A stretch of DNA of 22,395 nucleotides from an uncultured Clostridia bacterium (GCA_947589145.1 CANQCB010000012.1:1-22395); one strand, 5' to 3'. Positions 14,285 through 22,390 are shown, numbered from the stretch's first letter. Notes: generated by a model not told the origin, from the letters alone. Numbers and translations are program-made.

Positions 14285-14346
14285 CCGATAAATCGAAAAT
14301 TTGCAAAATTCCCAAGAGGGCTTATTCGCAAAGAATAGGCCCTTTT
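14285..14346. repeat. 62-bp direct repeat, copy 2 (right boundary of island)
   Basis: Perfect copy of 10830-10891, offset 3455 bp, same orientation. It follows the 97-residue gene as copy 1 follows ppdK. Confidence 0.95.
14318..14346 (+). terminator. Rho-independent terminator at right end of island
   Basis: Same 10-bp stem (one G-U pair), GCAAA loop and TTTT as after ppdK. It lies 48 nt downstream of the small acidic gene and insulates the dgt-dnaG-rpoD operon. Confidence 0.85.
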
Positions 14347-14453
14347 GCTTTGCGGCTATAATCGTTAAAATCGTGTTTTTAGCGTAAAATACGCCCATAT
14401 CGAAAATATTAAAAAATTTTATATAAATTACAGAAAAAACTTTTTAATTATTG

Positions 14454-14482
14454 TTGACAAACCTAAAACCGCGTGATATAAT
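14454..14482 (+). promoter_or_regulatory. Consensus sigma-A promoter of the dgt-dnaG-rpoD operon
   Basis: TTGACA (14454-14459), 17 nt, TATAAT (14477-14482), with an extended -10 TGA before it. The match is perfect. The predicted start is near 14489, about 68 nt before the dgt start codon. The region 14347-14453 upstream is very AT-rich (UP-element-like A/T tracts) and holds no gene. Confidence 0.9.
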
Positions 14483-14556
14483 CCATAAGCAAAATTATTA
14501 CCTGTAAAAGGCAAAGTGCGTTTTGTGGCGCAAATCCGAAGGAAATCAGCGAAAAA

Positions 14557-15561
14557 ATGGATTTTACCAAGGTCATTTACGAAATAGAGGACAAGTATTT
14601 ATCGCCGTATGCGTGCAAGTCGAAGGACACCAAGGGCAGAGTATTTCCGATAACGCCCTGTAATTTACGCACGGAATTTCAGCGCGACCGCGACCGCATA
14701 ATCCATTGCAAGTCTTTCCGTCGGCTCAAACACAAGACGCAAGTGTTCCTCGCGCCCGAGGGAGACCATTATCGCACGCGTTTGACTCACACTTTGGAAG
14801 TCAGTCAGATAGCGCGGAGCATTGCACGGGCATTGCGAATGAACGAAGACCTTGTCGAGGCGATAAGTCTCGGCCACGATTTGGGACATACGCCTTTCGG
14901 ACATGCGGGTGAGCGCGCGCTCAACCGAAAAATGCGGGACGAAGGCGGTTTCAGCCACGCCGCGCAGTCATTGCGAGTAGTCGATTGCGTAGAGTATGAC
15001 GGAAAGGGCATGAACCTGACTTTCGAGGTGCGCGACGGAATAGTGAACCACACGCGAAAGGGCAACCCCGCGACGCTCGAAGGTAAAATCGTGTGTTTCA
15101 GTGACCAGATAGCATATCTCAATCATGACGTGGACGACGCAATACGCGGCGGAGTTATCAAGGCGACGGACCTTCCGCAATCGGTAATCGATACATTCGG
15201 TAACTCACACGGGAAGCGTATCGACTCTATGATACGGGATATCATAGAAAACAGTTACGGTAAGAATGCCGTATCGCCGAGCGAGCGCGCCGCGTTCGCG
15301 ATCGAGGATTTTCGTAAGTTTATGTTTGACCGCGTATACAGTTCTTCGCTTGCAAAGTCCGAAGAGCCCAAAGTAGAGAACATGATAGAAATGCTGTTCG
15401 ATTACTTCCTTGCGCATATGGACGAAATGCCGGAGTTTATTCTCAAATCCGACGCAAGCGATAAACAAAAGGTTTGCGATTATATTGCGACGATGAGCGA
15501 TACATACCTCATTCACGTTTTCGAGCGAATATACGTACCCAAGGGTTGGGAAAAGTTATAG
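14557..15561 (+). CDS. dgt: dNTP triphosphohydrolase (dGTPase-like HD protein)
   Basis: A 334-residue HD-domain protein of the deoxyguanosinetriphosphate triphosphohydrolase-like group, which removes triphosphate from dNTPs. The N-terminal RIIHCKSFRRLKHKTQVF and HYRTRLTHTLEVSQIARSIA carry H78. H107-D108 sit in GHDLGHTPFGHAGE (106-119), and D183 in FSDQIAYLNHDVDDAIRGG. The length matches the short bacterial form. The ATG is preceded by a moderate GAAGGAAA site about 11 nt upstream. It is the first gene of a transcript with dnaG (9 nt apart) and rpoD, a common Clostridial arrangement, tying dNTP control to priming. The preferred dNTP cannot be read from sequence. Confidence 0.9.
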   Translation: MDFTKVIYEIEDKYLSPYACKSKDTKGRVFPITPCNLRTEFQRDRDRIIHCKSFRRLKHKTQVFLAPEGDHYRTRLTHTLEVSQIARSIARALRMNEDLVEAISLGHDLGHTPFGHAGERALNRKMRDEGGFSHAAQSLRVVDCVEYDGKGMNLTFEVRDGIVNHTRKGNPATLEGKIVCFSDQIAYLNHDVDDAIRGGVIKATDLPQSVIDTFGNSHGKRIDSMIRDIIENSYGKNAVSPSERAAFAIEDFRKFMFDRVYSSSLAKSEEPKVENMIEMLFDYFLAHMDEMPEFILKSDASDKQKVCDYIATMSDTYLIHVFERIYVPKGWEKL

Positions 15562-15570
15562 GAAAGGAAG

Positions 15571-17319
15571 ATGGATTTCAGCGAGTTTTGCAGTCGGCTT
15601 CTCGAAAATACCGACATAGTCAAATTGATATCGCGTTATTGTACGCTGAGGAGAACAGGCAACACATTCAAAGCGCTCTGTCCTTTTCACAGCGAGCGTA
15701 CGCCGTCTTTCGGAGTAGACCCCAATAAGCAATTATATTATTGTTTCGGATGCGGAAAGGGCGGAAATGCCATAACTTTTTTGAAGGATATCGAGAATAT
15801 CGAAAGTATCGACGCAATCAAAATGCTTGCCGATGAGGCGAATATGGAATTGCCCGAATTCTCCGGAAAAAGCGCCCCGAAAATCGATAAGCAAAAACGC
15901 ATAAGATTATTCGAACTAATGCGTGAAGCCGCCCGTCATTACAACGAAAATCTTCGTTCTCCCAAAGCGGCGGCGGCAAACGCATACATAGAAAAGCGTA
16001 AATTACCGTCCAATATCGTAACACGCTTCGGGCTCGGTTATTCCATAGACTATACCGAAATAATAACCTATCTCAAAAGCAAGGGTTACGACGAATCGGA
16101 GATGAAAGAAGTCGGACTTGTCGGGCAAAGCGCGCGGGGCTATTACGACTTATATTGCGGTCGACTTATGTTTCCGATCATAAGTTCTCTCGGACAAGTT
16201 GTGGGGTTCAGCGGAAGAGTGCTGGAAAAGACGGACAAGGCGAAATATTACAACACGCCGCAGACCGAACTTTTCGACAAATCCAAAACGGTTTACGCTA
16301 TCAATCTCTTGAAAAAGCGTAGACAGCACGGCCCGCTCGACTATTTAATAATGTGCGAAGGACAAATGGACGTCATCGCACTGCACAAAGCGGGCTTTGA
16401 TACGGCGGTCGCAAGCATGGGTACCGCGCTCACTCAACAGCATGCCAGACAAATAAAGAATTATGCCGACAAGGTCTACATCAGTTACGACGGAGACGGA
16501 GCCGGGCAAAAGGCCACTATGCGCGGACTTGATATTCTTCGCGAACAGGGATTGACGGTGAAAGTCGTGCAACTTCCGGACGGATTGGACCCCGACGAGG
16601 TGGTGAATGAGGGCGGAGCCGAAGCATATCGCAAACTACTCGAAGAAGCGTTGCCTCTTACAGAGTATAAATTGAAAAAACTCCGAGAAAGATATAATTT
16701 AAGCGATCGTGACGACCGCGCCAAATATGCGGCGGAAGCCGTGGCGATAGCGCGCAAGCCGGACAACCCCGTTGAAACGGAAGAATATCTTCAAACCATA
16801 GCGACGGAAACGGGTTACGACATAAACGTTCTTCGTCGTCAGGCTAAGATCGCCGAGCCGGAAGAGGAAAAGTCGGAGCCGTCCGAAGCGCCGAAAGAGG
16901 GAACTTTCAATAGGTATCGAATTTTTCTTCTCGCCGCTTACATAGCGGATCGGGAGTATGTCAGAACCGAAGATATGACGGAGATCTTTACGGACGGCTT
17001 GGGAAAACTTATCGTAGACTCGGTGACCGACAGTAGATTAAAAGGAATGAAAGACGTGAGTGCGTTACTGTACTCCGATCTGCCCGACGAATATCGGAAT
17101 CAATTGACCCCCATTATCGAATTCGATTTTAACGACTTGGATAGTCGTGATATGTACGGGGAATGCGTATTGAAGATGAAAATCGAAAGGCTGAGCAGAG
17201 AACGTAACGAACTTATGAAAAAATTCGATGAGAGCAAGGATGAAAATTTGCTGATTCGAAGCGAGAAACTCAAAAAGGAAATCTCGGAATTGAGGAGTAA
17301 CGGAGGTAAAAATGATTGA
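15571..17319 (+). CDS. dnaG: DNA primase DnaG
   Basis: A 582-residue primase that makes RNA primers for replication. The CHC2 zinc finger has C37, H40, C58 and C61 (CPFH...CFGC). The RNA-polymerase core follows with the GLGYS segment, SSLGQVVGFSGRVL and a TOPRIM domain: glutamate in CEGQMDVIAL (about 261-270) and acidic residues in ISYDGDGAGQKA (about 306-317). The region from about 435 onward is the less conserved helicase-binding domain, ending in a charged coiled coil. ATG with GGAAAGGAAG just upstream. The end overlaps rpoD by 8 nt. Size and layout are normal. Confidence 0.97.
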   Translation: MDFSEFCSRLLENTDIVKLISRYCTLRRTGNTFKALCPFHSERTPSFGVDPNKQLYYCFGCGKGGNAITFLKDIENIESIDAIKMLADEANMELPEFSGKSAPKIDKQKRIRLFELMREAARHYNENLRSPKAAAANAYIEKRKLPSNIVTRFGLGYSIDYTEIITYLKSKGYDESEMKEVGLVGQSARGYYDLYCGRLMFPIISSLGQVVGFSGRVLEKTDKAKYYNTPQTELFDKSKTVYAINLLKKRRQHGPLDYLIMCEGQMDVIALHKAGFDTAVASMGTALTQQHARQIKNYADKVYISYDGDGAGQKATMRGLDILREQGLTVKVVQLPDGLDPDEVVNEGGAEAYRKLLEEALPLTEYKLKKLRERYNLSDRDDRAKYAAEAVAIARKPDNPVETEEYLQTIATETGYDINVLRRQAKIAEPEEEKSEPSEAPKEGTFNRYRIFLLAAYIADREYVRTEDMTEIFTDGLGKLIVDSVTDSRLKGMKDVSALLYSDLPDEYRNQLTPIIEFDFNDLDSRDMYGECVLKMKIERLSRERNELMKKFDESKDENLLIRSEKLKKEISELRSNGGKND

Positions 17320-18424
17320 AAACGATAAAACGCCGACCGAAGAATCAAATGTTGTTTTGAATGAAAAAATCGTAAAAGAATTGAACAAATTGATAGCGGT
17401 GGGAAAGCAACGCGGAAGCCTCTCGGCGGACGAGGTAGGTGAGAAAATAGTGGTTTCCTGCGAAGCCACCGCAATGGAAATCGACGAAGTTTTTCGTATC
17501 CTCGAACAGAACGGAATAAAAGTCAAGGACGCTCAGATAGAACCCATAAAGGACGATTCTCTGGAAAAAATTCTTACGGATACGACCATTTCGTCGGACG
17601 ACCCCGTAAAAGTCTATCTTAAAGATATCGGCAGAGTGCAGCTCCTTTCGAGCGACGAAGAAATCGAACTCGCAAAAAGAATGGCGGAAGGGGACGAGAA
17701 AGCGAAAGCGCGTCTTTCCGAGGCAAATCTCCGCCTTGTCGTATCGATTGCAAAACGTTACGTCGGCAGAGGCATGTTGTTTCTCGACCTCATACAAGAA
17801 GGAAACATCGGTTTGATGAAGGCCGTAGATAAATTCGACTATACCAAAGGATTTCGTTTTTCGACGTATGCCACCTGGTGGATTCGTCAAGCGATAACTC
17901 GAGCCATAGCCGATCAGGCTCGCACCATTCGCATACCCGTGCACATGGTAGAGACCATTAACAAACTTACCAGAACAACGCGTTTTCTCGTACAGGAACT
18001 CGGCCGCGATCCCACTCCCTCGGAAATAGCGCGGGAGATGGGTATAACCGAGGACAAGGTGCGTGAAATTCAGAAGATAGCGCAGGACCCCGTGTCTCTC
18101 GAAACGCCTATCGGAGAGGAAGAGGACAGCCACCTCGGTGACTTTATCGAAGACACACACGCGACGAGTCCTCAGGATCAGGTTGCCAATACTTTGCTCA
18201 AAGAGGAACTCATGCGCGTGCTTGAAACGCTCACGCCGCGCGAGCAGGCGGTTATCCGTCTCCGCTACGGTATAGACGGTTCTCATCCGCGCACGCTCGA
18301 AGAAGTCGGAAAGCGTTTCGGTGTTACGAGAGAGCGTATCAGACAGATAGAGGCAAAGGCGCTCAGAAAACTCCGCAACCCCGCGAGAAGCAAGCGGTTA
18401 AAGAGTTTTCACTCCGAATCTTGA
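17312..18424 (+). CDS. rpoD: RNA polymerase sigma factor RpoD (SigA)
   Basis: A 370-residue housekeeping sigma factor. Residues about 14-75 are region 1.1. DDPVKVYLKDIGRVQLL marks region 1.2, and ANLRLVVSIAKRYVGRGMLF with FRFSTYATWWIRQAITRAIA is region 2 (-10 recognition). DPVSLETPIGEEEDSHLGDF is region 3.2, and VTRERIRQIEAKALRKLRNP is the region 4.2 helix-turn-helix. The ATG has GGAGG (17302-17306) 5 nt upstream and overlaps the dnaG end by 8 nt. The dnaG-rpoD order is the classic macromolecular synthesis operon without rpsU. The start codon of trmK overlaps its stop. Confidence 0.98.
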   Translation: MIENDKTPTEESNVVLNEKIVKELNKLIAVGKQRGSLSADEVGEKIVVSCEATAMEIDEVFRILEQNGIKVKDAQIEPIKDDSLEKILTDTTISSDDPVKVYLKDIGRVQLLSSDEEIELAKRMAEGDEKAKARLSEANLRLVVSIAKRYVGRGMLFLDLIQEGNIGLMKAVDKFDYTKGFRFSTYATWWIRQAITRAIADQARTIRIPVHMVETINKLTRTTRFLVQELGRDPTPSEIAREMGITEDKVREIQKIAQDPVSLETPIGEEEDSHLGDFIEDTHATSPQDQVANTLLKEELMRVLETLTPREQAVIRLRYGIDGSHPRTLEEVGKRFGVTRERIRQIEAKALRKLRNPARSKRLKSFHSES

Positions 18425-19026
18425 GATTCGCTAAAATAATATCCGTCGTTCCGAAGTGTAAATTGCTTGCGGAGGTCGGGTGTGACCATGCGAGGCTGAC
18501 AGAAACGGCGCTTGCAAACGGATTGACCGAAAGCGCGATCGTCTCGGATATAAGCGAGAAATGCCTTGCGAAAGCACGCCGAACCCTGCGCAATTATACC
18601 GACGTAACGTATATCGCGGGCGACGGCGTGGTTACGGACGGACGACAGCCCGACTGCATAATAATATGCGGTATGGGCGGTCACACGATAGCGGATATTC
18701 TTTCACGGTATAACGGAAACGCCACTCTCGTATTATCCCCGCAATCCCACGCCGAAATCGTGCGCCGTAAACTTTACGAAATGGGATATGCGCTCAGCGT
18801 GGACGAGTGTTTCGAAGACGGCGGCAAATTTTACGACTTGCTTCGCGCCGAAAAAGGCAGAGCGGTCCCGGACGAAACGCAGATATATTACGGTATATTT
18901 TACAAGGTTGAAAACCCCGCGCTTAAAAAACGTCTCAATCGCATGTTACTTAATCTTTACGGAGATAAGGACAAAAATTCCGCACGAATATCCGAAATCG
19001 AGGAGGTTTTGAAATGGCAGCAATAA
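18421..19026 (+). CDS. trmK: tRNA (adenine(22)-N1)-methyltransferase TrmK
   Basis: A 201-residue Rossmann-type SAM methyltransferase that methylates A22 of tRNA (COG2384). Motif I is LLAEVGCDHARLTE (about 16-29), motif II has IVSDISEKCLAKA, and the catalytic-region IICGMGGHTIADIL (about 80-93) is diagnostic. It is a little shorter than the usual 225-240 residues, mainly in the C-terminal helical part. The TTG start at 18421 overlaps the rpoD stop (TTGA); no strong site is visible, so expression probably depends on coupling to rpoD. It overlaps nif3 by 13 nt. The sigA-trmK-nif3 order is the same as in Bacillus. Confidence 0.93.
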   Translation: MRFAKIISVVPKCKLLAEVGCDHARLTETALANGLTESAIVSDISEKCLAKARRTLRNYTDVTYIAGDGVVTDGRQPDCIIICGMGGHTIADILSRYNGNATLVLSPQSHAEIVRRKLYEMGYALSVDECFEDGGKFYDLLRAEKGRAVPDETQIYYGIFYKVENPALKKRLNRMLLNLYGDKDKNSARISEIEEVLKWQQ

Positions 19027-19820
19027 AAGACATTTTATCCATACTTCGCGATTTCGCCCCCGAACGCGATACCGAGCCGGATTTCGACGACAACGTCGGG
19101 CTTATAATAGGGTCGGAAAATTCGGAGACGGACAAAGTATTGCTTTGTCTCGACTGTACGGAAAACGTAGTCGAAGAAGCGGCTCGTCTCAACGCAAAAC
19201 TCATAATATCTCATCATCCCGCGATATTTCTTCCCATAAAGAGCGTCACCGACGAAGATCCGACGGGCAGAATGATACTCGCTGCGGCGAAGAACGGAAT
19301 AACCGTTTACAGCGCGCATACCAACCTCGACTTTTGCAAAGGCGGCTTGAACGATTATGCGGCAGAACTCGCGGGGCTGAAAAACGTTTCCGAAATGGAA
19401 ACGTTGGACGGAATTGCCGTCGGACGAGTGGGCGACTCGGATAAAATTACGCTCGGCGCGCTTGCCGCAAAACTTGCAAAGAATTTTGACGACGGTCATG
19501 TGCGCGTAGTGGGCGATAAAGACGCGGAAATTCGCAAAATAGCGATAATAAACGGCGGCGCGGGAAGTTTGAGATACGTGCGGCTTGCGGCGGATTGCGG
19601 AGCGGATTGTTATGTGACTGCGGACGTACCGCATCATGTGTTGCTTTTTGCGGCTCAAAGCGGAATGAATATGATAATTATGCAACATTACGCAATGGAA
19701 GCCGTATACTTAAAACGTCTTGCCGAAATATTAACAAAATCGGCTGCCGAAAGGGGTATTCGCGTTGGTTTTCAAATAAGCGAGAGCGAATACGATCCCG
19801 TCGGAAAGGAGAGATTATGA
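19014..19820 (+). CDS. Nif3-like dinuclear metal protein (YqfO/DUF34)
   Basis: A 268-residue member of the Nif3/DUF34 family (often labelled GTP cyclohydrolase 1 type 2 homologue), a metal-binding protein with unclear physiology. Metal ligands are visible in IISHHPAIF (about 64-72), YSAHTNLDF (about 98-106) and the C-terminal IMQHYAMEAVY (His and Glu). It lacks the central PII/CutA-like insert of Bacillus YqfO (about 370 residues), so it is the short form. ATG with AGGAGG (19001-19006) inside the trmK end. The ATGA overlap with the next gene indicates coupling. Nif3 and a C4 zinc-ribbon coiled-coil protein are frequent neighbours across bacteria. Confidence 0.92.
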   Translation: MAAIKDILSILRDFAPERDTEPDFDDNVGLIIGSENSETDKVLLCLDCTENVVEEAARLNAKLIISHHPAIFLPIKSVTDEDPTGRMILAAAKNGITVYSAHTNLDFCKGGLNDYAAELAGLKNVSEMETLDGIAVGRVGDSDKITLGALAAKLAKNFDDGHVRVVGDKDAEIRKIAIINGGAGSLRYVRLAADCGADCYVTADVPHHVLLFAAQSGMNMIIMQHYAMEAVYLKRLAEILTKSAAERGIRVGFQISESEYDPVGKERL

Positions 19821-20536
19821 CAGAAAATTTCGAAAACATGATAGCATATCAACGATTGGATATTGCGCTTCGTAAGATGATAATAGAGTTTAACAAGCAT
19901 CCCGACAAGAAACGTCTGGACGCCGAGCGCACAAAGTTCAACGACGTGCAAGCAAATCTCGACGCAGGCTCGGTTGAAGCGCAAACGCTTGCGGAAGAAA
20001 TCGAAAAGATATATACCGAATTCAAAGCGACGGAAAAGACTTTGGATAGCGTAATAAAAGATTACGAGGCGGCGACGGACGAAGAAAAAGCAAAATTTTT
20101 ACCTCAGCTCGAATCGCTTAAATCACGCGTCGACAGTTGCAAGAATAAAATATCAAGCAGAATAGAACGCATAAAGCGTATTTCTTCGGATTCATACATG
20201 AATCTCAATACTAAAAAGGCGGTGAAGGATGAATTCGATAAGATCAAAAAGAGACTTGACGAATATAAATTAAAAATCATGCCCGATCGCGATAAAATCG
20301 AAGGGGAAATGAAAGCGCTCGAAAGTAAGATCGACGGCGACGTGCTTTCCCTTTACAAAAAGGCGAAATCCGAGGGTGTGGCGTTGCCTGTCTTTGTGCC
20401 GGCTACGGGAGATAACGAAAATAATTACGCATGCGGCGGTTGCGGAATGCTCTTGTCACAGACGAGCAAAAGTGAACTTAAATCCAAAAATATTTGTCAG
20501 TGCGAGACCTGCCGAAGGCTGATATACCGCAAATAA
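19817..20536 (+). CDS. Coiled-coil zinc-ribbon protein (C4-type, PF02591 family)
   Basis: A 239-residue protein. Residues about 10-175 form long charged helices typical of an antiparallel coiled coil. The C-terminus is a C4 zinc ribbon with C206-x2-C209 and C229-x2-C232. The family (PF02591, CdsZ/CT398-like) is usually next to nif3, as here; in some bacteria it is linked to protein scaffolding or secretion, and no enzymatic role is known. I chose ATG 19817, which overlaps the nif3 stop (ATGA) with GGAAAGGAGAG just upstream. The frame is open farther 5' but that stretch is a shadow of nif3. It ends 24 nt before galU. Confidence 0.88.
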   Translation: MTENFENMIAYQRLDIALRKMIIEFNKHPDKKRLDAERTKFNDVQANLDAGSVEAQTLAEEIEKIYTEFKATEKTLDSVIKDYEAATDEEKAKFLPQLESLKSRVDSCKNKISSRIERIKRISSDSYMNLNTKKAVKDEFDKIKKRLDEYKLKIMPDRDKIEGEMKALESKIDGDVLSLYKKAKSEGVALPVFVPATGDNENNYACGGCGMLLSQTSKSELKSKNICQCETCRRLIYRK

Positions 20537-20560
20537 CCGACCGATAGGGAGGGAATAATA

Positions 20561-21430
20561 ATGGTTAAAAAAGGGGTAATATTATGCGGAGGACAGGGTA
20601 CGCGGTTTCTTCCCGCGACCAAGGCTCTTCCGAAGGAAATGCTGCCTATCGTCGATACTCCCGTGTTGCAATACATAGTCGACGAAATGATAGACAGCGG
20701 CATAACCGATATCTGTATAGTGATTTCTCCGGGCAAAGAAGAAATCGTCCGTTATTTTTCGCCTAAGGGTAAACTCGAAAAAACTCTGCGCAAAAAGGGA
20801 GACGATAAAGGTTTGTCCGCTTTGAAACGCATTAACAGGGGCGCAAAGTTCATTTTCGCCGTGCAGAAATTGCCGAAAGGAATGGCGGACGCATTGCTGA
20901 AAGCGCGCGAATTTGTCGGGGACGACGCGTTCGTGCTCTCGACGGGCGACGACCTCGTAAAAGCGCCCGTGCCAGTGAGCAAACAACTCATAGACGCTTA
21001 CGAAAAAAGCGGTAAGAATGTGCTCGGCGGTCAAACCGTGCCCGAGGATAAAATTCACATGTACGGATGTGCCGCTCTCGGAGAGGAATTGTATGGCAAC
21101 GGCCGTGCGCACCTTTGCACCGCAATCGTGGAAAAGCCGAAAAAAGAAGAAGCGCCGAGCCTCTTTGCCGCTCTCGGGAGATACGTTTTGACGTCGGAAA
21201 TATTCGATAAAATTTCGATGATAAAGCCGGATAAGCGCGGCGAATTGCAAGTCACCGACGCTTTGCGCCTGCTTGCGGACGAGGGTAAACTCTGTACTTA
21301 TGATTTCGAAGGCTATCGGTACGATATGGGCAATAAGGCAGGCGCGGTTCAGGCAACAATAAGTTACGCGCTCGAACATCCCGACACCGCAAAAGAAACA
21401 AAAGAATTCCTCCAAGGATTGAAATTATAA
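20561..21430 (+). CDS. galU: UTP-glucose-1-phosphate uridylyltransferase
   Basis: A 289-residue nucleotidyltransferase making UDP-glucose from UTP and glucose-1-phosphate for cell-envelope polymers and galactose metabolism. The signature is GGQGTRFLPATKALPKEMLP (10-29), then VLQYIVDEMIDSGITDI, STGDDL (the metal-binding Asp), IVEKPKKEEAP, GRYVL and GYRYDMGNKAGAVQA. Two points differ from textbook GalU: GGQGTRF instead of AGLGTRF, and KLPKGMADAL where RQKEPLGLGHAV is usual. It may therefore be a divergent GalU or a related UDP-sugar pyrophosphorylase. Start ATG with AGGGAGGG about 8 nt upstream. The next gene starts on its last stop base. Confidence 0.88.
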   Translation: MVKKGVILCGGQGTRFLPATKALPKEMLPIVDTPVLQYIVDEMIDSGITDICIVISPGKEEIVRYFSPKGKLEKTLRKKGDDKGLSALKRINRGAKFIFAVQKLPKGMADALLKAREFVGDDAFVLSTGDDLVKAPVPVSKQLIDAYEKSGKNVLGGQTVPEDKIHMYGCAALGEELYGNGRAHLCTAIVEKPKKEEAPSLFAALGRYVLTSEIFDKISMIKPDKRGELQVTDALRLLADEGKLCTYDFEGYRYDMGNKAGAVQATISYALEHPDTAKETKEFLQGLKL

Positions 21431-22077
21431 TGTTTAACGCATTGACTTTTGATAAGGATATATTAAAACGTGCGGGCAGTAAGAACTGTTCGCACATTTA
21501 CTATGTGGGTAAAACTCCGATAAAAGCGGATAAAGTCACAGATTTTCTGCTCGTAGACGAAGAATTTGACGGTAAGTTTAACGGAAATGTTTATCTCTCG
21601 TCACTGTTGCTCGACGACAGAATAATCGACGACGTAATTGACTATGTGCTGTCGGAAAAATGCAAAATAATCATAAACGCATGCTCGACGTTGAATGAAG
21701 TGGGCGAGTGCGATAAACGCTTCGGCGCTACGCCGATCGGACTTGCCCATAAGTTCGGTCTGCTTGACGGCGCTTATGTTTCGGGCTGCACATATTTGGA
21801 TAAGGACGATATCGACTTGATAAATCAGTCCGGCGCGAAAGTAATACTCACACCGTCCGCAACTCTCGGAGAGGGCATGGGCATACCTCCGCTCCGAATG
21901 TTAATATCCCTTGGCGCGATAGTTCACCTCGGAAGCGGACTTGCCGAGTATAATAAGGAAGGGGATATGATTTTCGAACGCAATCTCATATCTTTGGCAG
22001 TCAGCGGCGCACATTGCACCCGTCACGCCGTATCCGATGCCGACTTGGATAAAATGTTGAGATACTCGGATAGATAA
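21430..22077 (+). CDS. Short amidohydrolase-like protein lacking metal ligands
   Basis: A 215-residue protein that resembles the C-terminal half of amidohydrolase-superfamily deaminases (MtaD/guanine-deaminase type): FGATPIGLAHKFGLLDGAYV, YLDKDDIDLINQSGAKVILT, GEGMGIPPLRMLISLGAIVH, LGSG. True enzymes have about 400 residues with an N-terminal HxH and later His, His and Asp ligands. Here the N-terminal half is replaced by about 75 residues without HxH. The place of the conserved His in the family's 'aHgvxLs' segment reads SGCTYLD, and the LGTD Asp is LGSG. It is therefore probably not catalytic, at least not as a hydrolase. The ATG overlaps the galU stop by one base (TAATG), so it is coupled to galU. 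Confidence 0.65.
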   Translation: MFNALTFDKDILKRAGSKNCSHIYYVGKTPIKADKVTDFLLVDEEFDGKFNGNVYLSSLLLDDRIIDDVIDYVLSEKCKIIINACSTLNEVGECDKRFGATPIGLAHKFGLLDGAYVSGCTYLDKDDIDLINQSGAKVILTPSATLGEGMGIPPLRMLISLGAIVHLGSGLAEYNKEGDMIFERNLISLAVSGAHCTRHAVSDADLDKMLRYSDR

Positions 22078-22146
22078 CCGTCATTTCGTTCGAAACACGA
22101 CAAATTAAAAATATAACTCAAAATGCCGAATATCAACAAAATTTTG

Positions 22147-22175
22147 TTGACATTCAAATGTAAATGTAGTATTAT
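22147..22175 (+). promoter_or_regulatory. Promoter of tRNA-Leu
   Basis: TTGACA (22147-22152), 17 nt, TATTAT (22170-22175). The start would be near 22182, 17 nt before the mature tRNA 5' end. Confidence 0.8.
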
Positions 22176-22198
22176 AACAAGGCTTTCAGTGAAAGTAT

Positions 22199-22281
22199 GC
22201 GGTTGTGGCGGAATTGGCAGACGCGCAAGACTAAGGATCTTGTGGGCGACCGTGCAGGTTCAACTCCTGTCAACCGCACCA
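22199..22281 (+). tRNA. tRNA-Leu, anticodon AAG
   Basis: An 83-nt tRNA with a perfect 7-bp acceptor stem (GCGGTTG/CAACCGC), D-arm GCG...CGC, anticodon stem CAAGA/TCTTG with loop CTAAGGA, a long class-II variable arm, a GTTCAAC T-loop, discriminator A and encoded CCA (22279-22281). The anticodon is at 22233-22235. The long variable arm and discriminator A fit leucine. It would read CUU, and CUC/CUA if A34 is converted to inosine. Confidence 0.95.
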
Positions 22282-22290
22282 AGTCAGTAT

Positions 22291-22340
22291 AATCCGAACC
22301 AAATACTCGTAACGAGTAAATGGTTCGGATTTACTTTTTA
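22291..22340 (+). terminator. Strong terminator after tRNA-Leu
   Basis: AATCCGAACCA (22291-22301) pairs perfectly with TGGTTCGGATT (22321-22331), with an inner ACTCG/CGAGT stem, followed by TACTTTTTAT. It starts 10 nt after the tRNA CCA end. Confidence 0.9.
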
Positions 22341-22361
22341 TCTATGAGCATAGTTTCGGGC

Positions 22362-22390
22362 TTGATTTATGCGGAGTTTTATGCTATAAT
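22362..22390 (+). promoter_or_regulatory. Promoter for a gene beyond the right edge
   Basis: TTGATT (22362-22367), 17 nt, TATAAT (22385-22390) with extended -10 TGC. The transcription start would fall at or just past the window end. Confidence 0.75.

Noticed and set aside
10830..14346. Idea that the repeats are insertion-sequence ends or a CRISPR-type array
   Set aside because: There are only two copies, in direct orientation, with no terminal inverted repeats and no transposase; a terminator-containing duplication fits better.
19595..19816. Upstream extension of the zinc-ribbon gene
   Set aside because: It lies in the nif3 gene and reads as an out-of-frame shadow (Arg/Ser-rich); ATG 19817 has a ribosome binding site and the family-like start.
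22123..22347. 74-residue ORF across the tRNA-Leu
   Set aside because: Its core (CGGIGRRARLR...LLSTAP) is the well-known artefact of translating a tRNA gene.
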